DNA of 64,000 nt from Pristionchus mayeri. Lineage: Eukaryota; Nematoda; Chromadorea; Rhabditida; Neodiplogasteridae. Every line of letters begins with the position of its first letter. Within the stretch, counting starts at the first letter, position 1. Under the pieces are notes generated by a model. That model did no database searches. It saw only the letters and a program-made list of their open reading frames with translations, and was not told the DNA's origin. The stretch spans positions 2,542,001-2,606,000 of the forward strand of contig BTRK01000005.1 of NCBI GenBank assembly GCA_036245805.1, given 5' to 3'. Of the stretch, positions 25,441 through 34,241 are shown piece after piece. The position numbers were made by a program, and so were the translations under genes.

Positions 25441-26435
25441 CCTCTCCGAGCCTCCCACCCTACCTTCGCCCCTTCCCTTATTCATTTAGGAATTTCGTAA
25501 TAGATTGTTCTTTCTGCGATCTCAATCACAGTAGTACACTTCTTGCTATGTAATCTCTGGTTTAACTGTTCGTCCCACTCGCTGCCAATCTTCACCATTT
25601 TATTCTTCACTTATAAGCCTCAGCATAGCCAATATCGATTTTGTCTTTGTACTACTAAGAAACCAATGCATTTTTCACGAATACATCCTCGCCCATCGCT
25701 ATGTCCTCTGCCTTTCGGAAAAAAAGTTGCTAAACTTCCTTTATTTTCAGCAGTCTACGCCTGCTGATTTGCTGATCATTTCAATCGTCACGGAACCATT
25801 TCTACGAACTTGGAGGACATCAACACTATGAGCTAAGTCACTAAGAACACGTTACTGGGGTCTTTATGCGAGGACTGCGTCTCTCGAAGAGGGTATGCAT
25901 GAGGGACATGGGATGGGGGCAGAGACGATGACAAGAGGGGGTCAGACATGAAGACAGAGTGTGCTTGAGGCAGGGGGAGAAAGGGGCGTCGATCGGCATG
26001 ACTGTTGTGAGGGAGGGGGCAGAGAGAAGGGAGGGCGTCGGTACGAAGGACACGCTGCTCCCCTTCTATTCGGCGGCCGATCGTTCTGTATTTTCGATTG
26101 GATACACTAGCGTGTGTTTATCAAAATCCGATCCCCCGTTGCAGTCCGTGCCCTCCTCTGCTCGCGATGATGAAGGACCAGTTCGCCAACTACGTCGTGC
26201 AGAAAATAATGGACGTTGACGACGTCACTCACAGGTTTGAATCCGACCCAACTCACTCCACTTGCTCGTTTTCTCCTTCCTCGTGGACAAGGAAGTCGTC
26301 TTCGAGCTCACCCTTAGGGTTTCAATGTTCACGTAATTCCTTTTCGGTTAGATTTCAGTTTCACAGAATAGCGGATAGCAGAATAGCAGAATAGTTTCAC
26401 AGAATCGCTAAACTAGATATCGCATTTACTACTCC

Positions 26436-26520
26436 TAGGATTCTCAAGCCGTCTCCGATCCAAGTACTAATTGGGCTCACCGTTGCTTAACTGGACAGAT
26501 CGTACGGGATGTAGTGGTAC
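26436..26520 (-). pseudogene. Truncated 5S rRNA
   Basis: The reverse complement reads as the middle and 3' part of a nematode 5S rRNA, including the near-invariant GTTAAGCAACG, TTAGTACTTGGATCGG and GAGACGG segments. The first ~25-30 nt and the last few nt of the ~119-nt gene are missing or degraded. It lies directly upstream of the exon-like block at 26533, between the PUF exons and antisense to them. Confidence 0.88.
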
Positions 26521-28015
26521 CTGAAAATGCAGCTGTTGGACATCTTAGTGTCGGACCAGGAGCGATTCCCGCACATGCTCTCGGAACTGCTGCAGTATGC
26601 GACCAGAAAGGAGATCGCAGCCAACAAGAAGTAAGCACCGTACCGTAGTTAAAGTAATGGAGATAACATGTTTATTGAAGAGAGTCGGTTAGAGAGAGCG
26701 AGAGAGTGTGGTGAATGAAGAGAGTCCCCCTACCCTTCCTTCCGCCCAATCCATGCACCCTACAGGCGCGCGACAATGCAAGGCGATCATCGTCCTCTCG
26801 ATCATCCTCTTCTTCCTCGTCGTTTTCCTGATTGTACTGTAAGCGTACGGTAGTCCCTGATTATCGATTCCCGCCCTCCGCATTCCATCATTCCACCGTG
26901 CCCATATCACTGATCACGTTCATTTCGTCAACATTATAATTGTGTTTTTAAATTTAAAAATGGAAAAAAGGGTGTTTCACAATGAAAACATAATAAATTC
27001 CTGACAAGCGCATTGTCATTCTCTTGCCCTTTGAGTCAGTTTATGATGTGGATATCCATGTTTTATCGACTATTTTGGCTCTTACTGTCAAACCTGCTAC
27101 ACGGAACATATTTCCACTACATAATCCCACACACAGATGAATTGGAAGATATAACAAATTAATAATGCCTCCATTTTGAGTGTTCTTGCGCCGGTCAGAC
27201 ATGTTAGAGTGCATGGAGGTTGAAGAAAGCCACATTCTGACAAGCCGTCTATGTCGAATTCATCCTGACCGACTTTGTTCTAACCTGACTCCATTATCCG
27301 ATGAATCTTATAAGATGCGAATCGCGAGAGAATCGACCATTTGAGGGGGGTCAGCGGCGGTAGGATTCAAGTTTGCCCTATCCCGCTATAATTTTGGTTA
27401 TAAGTACTTTGAATGATGCTCTTCAAAACTGCGTCGTCAGAATTTCGATATCTAACGTCATCGTCGAGATTCAGAAGGTCAAACATGGTTATAACATAAA
27501 AGACTCGGTGAATTAAGTGTAAGATGAAGTTAAAGACAGGCGAGAATAAGGACTGTTTAGTTATCATACAGTCACATATATTCTATTCTCATCCACTTAG
27601 GTTTTACCAGATGTGCGCAAGAGATAGATTACAGATGTTTTCAGCGCAACTCGCTTATTGAATTAGTGCGCGCAATCACACCTGTTAGCTCCCTTCAGGT
27701 CACTAATCCGAACACGGAACGCATTGTTTTCCTAATCGAGAGGAGGAGGGAGTGCTAATCTCCTCTGATGAATGGGATGATGACTGGCAGGTGAATTTCG
27801 AGTCTCAGCTCTCCCTTGTCACGCGTAAGCCTACGATAGGAGCAGAGTATCCGTTTATCAAATGTAGAGTTTCTCGTTGTGGCTGTTAGACGCAATTCCC
27901 TTTTCCGCGCCCGCCAGGAATTTTCTACAAATTCATTGTAAAACACACACATGAAGGTGTATTGAAGGCGTAAATTATAGGAGCAAGTGCCTGAATGGCT
28001 TCCTTTGTCCGCAAG

Positions 28016-28113
28016 GTTAAACTAGTTAAACTTAGTAAAATAGTTAAACTTAGTAAAATAGTTAAACTTAGTAAAATATTTAAACTTAGTAAAATAGTTA
28101 AACTTAGTAAAAG
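28016..28113. repeat. 18-bp tandem repeat, about 5 units
   Basis: Unit aaacttagtaaaatagtt repeated about five times with one change (tattt for tagtt). It gives an artificial Lys-Leu-Ser-Lys-Ile-Val periodic frame on the plus strand. No gene function is implied. Confidence 0.9.
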
Positions 28114-28183
28114 GCACTCCACGCAAGGCGGGCTTTGCCACGCCGACCCACTTCAGCATTCAGTCTGTCCTGAGGCTACCGAA

Positions 28184-28277
28184 GAGCAATGTTCTGACTC
28201 TCTCGATATCACACACTCTCTTGCACTGTATGACCGGCGAGAGAGCGTGCAGTATGAGGAGAGTCAGACCATTGCTC
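28184..28277. mobile_element. Hairpin MITE inserted in repeat copy 2
   Basis: Palindrome of 94 bp from GAGCAATGTTCTGACTC to GAGTCAGACCATTGCTC. It interrupts the sequence that is continuous (ctaccgcccgtct) in copy 1 at about 24941. Flanks ctaccgaa and ccaccgcc are plausible decayed 8-bp target duplications. Confidence 0.8.
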
Positions 28278-28724
28278 CCACCGCCCGTCTTGTGCCGCAC
28301 ATGGCGGGAGATGTCTGACTTATTTCCTAGCCCCGTGCTCTGGGTGGATCTGCAGTAAAATTCGCAATTCGGGTAATCGTCTCTTAATTTCCCACAAAAT
28401 CCACGGCCGGTCGAGTTGCGGGAAAGTGTGGGCAATGAAAAGATCGCATTGCACGAATTTTGAACTATAATCTAAATGCGAGTGGGTTCGAACTCATGGC
28501 CATCGTATTCTCATTGCTGACACACGAAAAGAAGATATTCCGTATCAGGAACACAATTCCTTCGGAGAGTACACGGCTCGACCAGTGTCTACGATAGGCT
28601 GGTTTAGTTCGTAGGGCCATATCTCTTCTTGACGAAACAGATAGGTAACAGTGACTTTACTCATCGTGACCAATGATGAATCCCAACTCTAATCAAATCA
28701 AATAATTTCCCCGAAATTTCGAGT

Positions 28725-28830
28725 AGAACCTACGTTGATCAAGTGAGCTCCGCCCCTTTTTTTCGTGGGGATGGATGGTATAAAAAGTACTGAGGTCGGA
28801 TGATATTCAGTTCTTCGCTCACACCCAACC
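28725..28830 (+). promoter_or_regulatory. GC-box and TATA promoter-like segment, repeat copy 2
   Basis: CCGCCCC followed by TATAAAAA at 28779-28786, with the same spacing and downstream CT-rich leader as in copy 1 (25389). Conservation between copies is the evidence. Confidence 0.45.
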
Positions 28831-29527
28831 CTCTCCTAGCCTCCACCCTACTTTCGCCCCTTCCCTTATTCATTTAGGGAAGGTTTCGTTAGAAATTACT
28901 CTCTTCAGTCTGTGATCTCTCTTACCGGAGTCGATTTCTTGCTAACGAATATTCCATCTTAGCAGTTCCTTGCCCCAAATTGTGATTTGTCGTTTCTACG
29001 AACACCTTTCCCTGCATTCTTTGCTCAGTTTTTTCTAATAGCGTTTGCGAAATGACATCTCAATGCACGTTGTCGTCACTCGATTGGTCGTGAAATGAAG
29101 ATGCCATTGCACATAACTGCCCGTATAATAATCGCTATAAACACTTTTGTTTTCAGCAGCCTACACCTGCTCTCTTGAGGATTCATGCCCTCATCGAAAA
29201 ATCGCATCAGAAATCGAATATGATAAGAATATCATGAGCTAAGTCACTAGTGTTGTTGATAGGAATGGATCGCTTATCTCTATCTGTTCTCATCTTCTCA
29301 GTGTATGCCCATCTTCGTCAGTCTACTATCCTCGATCGGTTTCAATCTTCCCGTCCTTCATGTGGCCGCTAAGAAAGAAGTCACTCTACAGCTGAATGAA
29401 CGATGGAGAATCCGAGTACGGTAGTTCAGTACGGTAGATAGATAATCATAATACGACCAATCCCAGCAATGTCAAGGGAACCCATCAGTTAATCACATCC
29501 ATTCCCTAGTCAATGCGAGAGGCGACA

Positions 29528-29637
29528 GTAGAGTTCGTAAGTCGGGCCACCGTCTCTTCATTTCCCACACTCTTTAGACCGGTCGAGCGACGAGATAGTG
29601 TGGGAAATGAAGAGACGGTGACCCGAATTACGAACTC
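29528..29637. mobile_element. Hairpin MITE, TAGAGTTCGTAA type
   Basis: About 110-bp palindrome, arms tagagttcgtaagtcgggcc and its near complement, with core caccgtctcttcatttccca and ccggtcgag centre. Degenerate relatives are embedded at 25018-25160, 28365-28470 and 43672-43769. Confidence 0.8.
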
Positions 29638-30249
29638 ACAGGGAGATAGGGGTATAAGTTTTTGGGTGAGAGATCGAGTGAAGTGAGGAGAGTAACGTTC
29701 CCATTCGACTTGTATTCATTCCGTACCCTACCGTACCCACTCACTTCTTCATCCATTACCGTGTACCTGATCTCAGTGGAGGCTAGACAATGGAAATGGG
29801 ATTGTGAGAGGTAGAGGAAAGAGTGATGCATTTTCATGTTCTGATAGGGGGGGGGAGGAACCACCGAGGTTATTGTTGTGTCATGGGAGAGGGATGAATG
29901 GGTACTGCCACACTTAATGAACGTTGATATCTTTTGAGTTTCCAGCTGTTTTTCTTCAAACATTTTATTAAATAATTACGTTTTCCTTCAGAAAGAAGAT
30001 GATGTACGCGAACAAACAGCACATCACCTCGCTGCGAAACTACAACTTCGGCGTATTAGTGAGTGCCGATTTCTCCTGATCAAGTATTGTTGATAGGTTT
30101 CCACGGCACACATTAACACTAGATTAGCGTCATAGTCCAATGTGCGCACATTAGCTCATCCTTCTTCCTCTTGCCGCCGAGAGCAATACTTCAAAAAGAA
30201 GTTGCACATCGATGGCTGGCTATTTGGTACATGCAATGCAATGCATTCA

Positions 30250-30393
30250 CGAGTACAGTTCTCTTATTGGAATTGTTTTGCTCTACTTTCGTATATGTTT
30301 CAGGTTCGTTATATTTCGGATTTGCATTTGTTTATGTAGCACACCTGAAACATATCTGAATAGTCAACTAAACTTTTCCAATACGAGAACCCT
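30250..30393. mobile_element. Palindromic MITE, TTCTCTTATTGGAA family, copy 1
   Basis: Ends ttctcttattggaatt and ttccaatacgagaac are inverted, with internal atatgtttcagg / cctgaaacatatctga also inverted. Relatives occur at 42260-42513 and 45233-45357. Confidence 0.7.
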
Positions 30394-31329
30394 AATGGTA
30401 ACTAACAATGTGGTCTGCAGGTGCCAGACGGACGTCCATCGGAGAATCCCGAGCTGCACATGCTCGATGGCGACTATTTTTTGTATAAAGTATTACATAA
30501 AGTTTATGCGTCGTTTGAGTGAGAAGAAGGCGGTATTCATCCGTGATGATATATGCATCTTGAGCCGTGTTCTTCCCGTTTAATCAAAGCAATCCCTCTC
30601 TCAGATACCAGGCCGTCTGCTGGCTCGGCTGAGCCGCGTGGGTGCGATGCGTGCACTTTCCTCGTCCACGGTCCGCGCGCCATCCGCGTTGCTGGCGCCT
30701 CGCGTCTCCGCGCTGCGCACGCTCGGCCACGTGAGGAGCCGATTCGCGTTGGGAGACGACACTATGGGACCCGAGGTGAGATCATTCCTTTCTTCGTTCT
30801 TTCAGTATTTGTGATTTTTTTTGTCCCGATTCAGCCATATTTACTTTCAATCGACCGTTTGAGTGGCTCGGAAATGTGGGAAACGCAAGGAATACAAGGG
30901 AATGGTAATTAATAAGATGGTCTGCAGGTGCCCGTCGGAGGCAGCATGGGTCCGCCGGAGAACCCGGAGCTGCATACGCACGATGGTGACAACCGTGGGA
31001 GCCGCCTGGGCGCGATGCGTGAACTTTCCTCGTCCGCAGCGCCATCCGCGTTGCTGGCGCCTCGCATCTCTGCGCTGCGCACGCTCGGCCGCATGAGGAG
31101 CCGATTGGCGTGGGGAGACGGCACCAAGGAACCAGAGGTGAGATCAGCATTCATTTCGTGTGTCAATCAATATTTGTGAAAACTGCTGAATATAATGAGA
31201 AGGGCTATTTGTTAATGTAAACGCTCGTGCTATTTTTAATTCCTTTCAATCGAGTGGCACCGAAATTTGGGAAAAGAAGCGGACTAAAATTGAATTATAT
31301 TAATGGATTGGACTGCACGTGTCCGTTGG

Positions 31330-31429
31330 ACGGAACAACGTTCTCGCTCTCTCCATATCACACACTCTCTCGCCCACTCTGATCGACGAGAGAGCGTGTG
31401 GTTTGGAGAGAATCGGACGATTGCTCGTG
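31330..31429. mobile_element. Hairpin MITE inside exon copy of the mitochondrial-type gene (first)
   Basis: About 100-bp palindrome with gttctcgctctctccatatc...ggagagaatcggacgattgctc arms, splitting the exon between the VPVG and GRMGPPEN codings. It belongs to the GAGCAAT-type group. Confidence 0.8.
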
Positions 31430-31479
31430 GGAGGTCGCATGGGTCCTCCGGAGAACCCGGAGCTGCACACGTACGATGC

Positions 31480-31590
31480 TGGGCCGTGCAAAAAAAATCT
31501 CGATCTCTCGTTTCGCCATGCTCTCTCGCTTTCTCTGACCGACGAGAGAGCATTGTGAACTGAGAGAGCGGGAAATGTTGGCACAGCCCA
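31480..31590. mobile_element. Hairpin MITE inside exon copy of the mitochondrial-type gene (second)
   Basis: Palindrome from ctgggccgtgcaaaaaaaat to ttggcacagcccag, flanked by gtacgatg and gtgcgatg, a likely 8-bp target duplication with one change. Its termini resemble the element at 5351. Confidence 0.82.
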
Positions 31591-32577
31591 GGTGCGATGG
31601 CGACAAGCCCATCCCCGAGTGAGTTTAAGCTTTTTTTGTATCTGAAATATCCGGAGCATTTATGCTTCATAGAGTTACGGCCCAATTGTAATAAGCGAAG
31701 CTCTATCCCTGCACGTTTACAAATATTTCTGATTGTGCGTAGAATAGCCTGTGAAACTAAGTGCAAGAGATGAAAGTCACTGTTTTCGATTGATGACGTC
31801 ACCCTCTCCCGTCTACAGCTACTTCTACCGTACGCCGAGGATGGACACGACGTACGTCGACCGCAGAATGACGTACACCATATCGGCCGGCCGTTTGTTC
31901 TGGTTCTCCTACCACATGCACTACTTTGCTTTTAAATTGTCGATGAGAATTCCATCAAATCTGATACTGTATGTGAATGTTATAAATTCATACAAACTCC
32001 ACACCTTCTCTCGAAATAAAATAATACGACTGATCAATGGGAAACAGAGTGACAGGGAGTGAGGTTGAGAAACAAGAAGACACGATGAATGAAATTGGAG
32101 AAATATCCGAAAAATGGCTCTCAGCAAGGGAATGGAGGGGGTAGTGGGACCTATTTTTTGCAGCTGGGCCAGCGTATTATTATGAAACTTTGCTATGATA
32201 ACGCCTTTTAATCTGGTATAATTTGAGAGTGACTTAATTGCGGACTAGGATGAGACTGGCAAGAAAAGGAGTGAGAAATGCGTTGCCAATGTAAAATATG
32301 GATACAAAAATAGCTGATGATTGCCCCAGTAACACAACAAGATCAACAATGAAAGTGACAGAATCATTTATCAATACGTGGACAGTTGACACAATCTGGC
32401 TGGAGACGAATGGAGGATGTTCTTGAGGGCGAACAGATGGGACAGCCACACATCCGACCATGAGCAAGTGGACACTGACATAAAAAGATTAATCAATGGT
32501 CTTGTTTTATGCGGAGAAAATGACATAATAAACAACAGTACAGTCATCGACTAGCGAATATCACGTAATGAGCATTC

Positions 32578-32689
32578 TAGGGATGGCTTGGCAAGAAGCG
32601 GTCTCTTCATACTACACACTCTCTCGCCGGTCCGATTGGTGAGAGAGTGTGTAGTTTGAAGAGAGTCATTTCTTGCGAAGCCATCCCTA
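32578..32689. mobile_element. hAT-type hairpin MITE with exact 8-bp TSD GAGCATTC
   Basis: 112-bp palindrome starting TAGGGATGGCTTGGCAAGAA and ending in GCCATCCCTA. Exact duplications GAGCATTC lie at 32570-32577 and 32690-32697. Terminal TAGGGATGGC plus an 8-bp duplication indicate the hAT superfamily. Confidence 0.93.
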
Positions 32690-32699
32690 GAGCATTCTC

Positions 32700-34241
32700 A
32701 CCTATACTGTAGGTTCTGCAATAATCCTATCGTTTTCCTTGTTACCACGACGCCCTTTTTGAGTTTAATATTGACAAAGGATGTGCAACGATGCCGTACG
32801 TTCTCCCAAATCCCCTCCATTCATTTATCGCTCACCGGTTATTATGTGAAGTCTCGTTTATCGGCGTCTACCTGAATTTCAGATGTTTTAATATATACAA
32901 ATATAAAGGTAAATCCAATTTGCCAGAGTGCTCAAGTCAGTTTTACAATCAATAATTTGCGATGAAGTTTGCCGACAAATTCGACAATCGTTTCATGGCA
33001 CATTCCAGGATAACTTGGAAGAGACTTACTTGGACGAGGCAAGGCGTTCTTTGACCATTGCATTGCAGGGGATGGTGGATCCATGTAGATCAATAATATC
33101 TTGGTTGATTCCACCTGATGAAAATATATCCTTTTACTCCATCCAAAATTCAACATAATTCTTTCTTCTGATGTTCAACTATTGAGTGGGCACTTGCTTG
33201 TGCGTTGACGGACCTCATTCTGCTAATCCAGTACTCCTTCTTACTTCTTATCCCTACGATTGCGTGACGTGAGAGAATATCATCAAGTGAGCACGTGTAG
33301 AGAGCTGAAAATGACGAAAGATTAGCCACTAGTAGGCACAAATAAGGGAAGAACGAAGGTAGAGCTATTCGCACAAACGGGACAAAAAAACTGTCAAGAA
33401 GCACTGTCGATGGGGTAAAGTGAAAACAATAGGCTAGGTCAAGTGAGTAATAGCCCGATGACTCGTGTTGAATCAAGGTAGATGAATGAGGATGAGAAAG
33501 TGGGGGGGAGGGAAGAACAGGGAAGGACCGGCCTTAGACGAATAAGTGACATCATCCTACGTTCACTGTTGTTATACTCACTAGAAATGAGGGCGGAGCT
33601 ATGCATCTAAGACACAGCTGTGACCTGGTATCCCATGCTCATTCATCTACGGAGATTAGCACTCTCTCCTCTCCTTGTTCAGGCAGGATTAGTGTGGTGA
33701 ATGGAGATAAAGGATGGGATAGCGCGCATTAATGCAGTAGCAGTTTGATCTGGGAACCGAGATATAAAATCTGTCCAGCACCAGGTTGGGCACTCGGATA
33801 ATGACAACCGTATATTTGTAACCGAATCCGATTTATTTAGTACCAAAATACCGTTCATTATTCACCAACTATTCCAAGTGAGAAAGGTTGCTGACATTCA
33901 GCCTCAAGCGAGGTTATAGGAGGGGATAACATGACAGTTTGGCGTTACATATTCACTTCCCGTCACTTGGAATGAATATCCAGAAATCGTTGAAAGAAGA
34001 GACAGGAGATATCGGGAAAAAATCGATGAGGCGATGACTGTTATCTTGTATCAGTTCCTTTGTCTAAGAATCCAGGAGTGAGTGAGTTCTTCAATTTTAG
34101 AACTCCCCTCGTAAGAGAGGGACGGCTGGATAAGAAATTGGTATTTGTAGGTAATGATCACTCAAATTACATTGTTACCCAAATCAAATAAACGACCAAG
34201 CGAGAATACGTGTTTATTCGGTAATGTTAGTGCTGTTTTGT
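32700..34241. other. Intergenic, no gene seen
   Basis: Between the last hairpin MITE and the 3' end of P450 gene A. It contains an inverted fragment of the dispersed repeat at about 33590-33790. A 76-codon plus-strand frame at 32928-33158 has no recognisable domain and no splice context; I do not call it. Confidence 0.5.

Larger units (their letters stand above)
22975..25850 (+). repeat. Long dispersed repeat, copy 1, interrupted by retrotransposon debris
   Basis: Matches 27100-29260 in blocks along its length: the gaagaaagccacatt block, the cggtgaatta block, the gcgcgcaatcacacctgtta block, the SINE-like body and a GC-box/TATA segment, ending gagctaagtcacta. Copy 1 also holds a non-LTR reverse transcriptase fragment (23173-24106) absent from copy 2. 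It could be a degenerate LTR or DIRS-like element; I see no protein-coding domains of its own. Confidence 0.7.
27100..29260 (+). repeat. Long dispersed repeat, copy 2
   Basis: Direct-orientation partner of 22975-25850 without the retrotransposon insertion. It has its own additions: an 18-bp tandem repeat at 28016-28113 and a hairpin MITE at 28184-28277. It sits inside the gap of the PUF fragment. Confidence 0.7.
26145..30058 (+). pseudogene. PUF (Pumilio) RNA-binding protein fragment, last repeat only
   Basis: Exon 26145-26234 encodes MMKDQFANYVVQKIMD, a near-canonical PUF repeat 8 helix with the RNA-contacting N-Y-x-x-Q residues (NYVVQ). Exon 29992-30058 encodes QHITSLRNYNFG, matching the conserved stretch that follows it in PUF proteins. 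These two are phase-compatible and join directly through HRKKMM. Between them, 26533-26630 is a third open exon-like block (LLDILVSDQERFPHMLSELL) whose start phase does not fit as a cassette. Repeats 1-7 are not visible upstream, and the 3.3-kb second gap is filled with repeat copy 2. PUF proteins bind 3' UTRs to repress mRNAs; this piece is too short to do so and is probably a gene fragment. Confidence 0.72.
30421..31930 (+). pseudogene. Scrambled small mitochondrial-type gene, possibly complex I NDUFB2-like
   Basis: Exon 30647-30775 encodes MRALSSSTVRAPSALLAPRV, Arg/Ser/Ala-rich and free of acid residues at first, as in a mitochondrial presequence. It ends at a GTGAGA donor. A second exon type (PPENPELHTHDGD) occurs three times: 30421, 30928 and 31317-31610. 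At 30928-31137 the second exon runs into a second copy of exon 1 without an intron. The third copy alone keeps the 3' end (DGDKPIPD) that splices in phase to the exon at 31818 (YFYRTPRMDTTYVDRR, then WFSYHMHY). That third copy has a CAC in place of the CAG acceptor and two hairpin insertions, giving an in-frame stop. The length, presequence and single aromatic membrane segment suggest NDUFB2 of complex I, but this is tentative. No terminal exon was found. Confidence 0.5.

Noticed and set aside
28016..28113. CRISPR-like array
   Set aside because: Units are contiguous 18-bp repeats without spacers, in a eukaryotic context.
27995..28318. 107-codon plus-strand frame and its antisense Leu-Ser repeat frame
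   Set aside because: Produced by the 18-bp tandem repeat and the adjacent hairpin MITE.
32928..33158. 76-codon plus-strand frame in the intergenic stretch
   Set aside because: No family resemblance, no acceptor near the ATG, and an equally long antisense frame covers the same bases.
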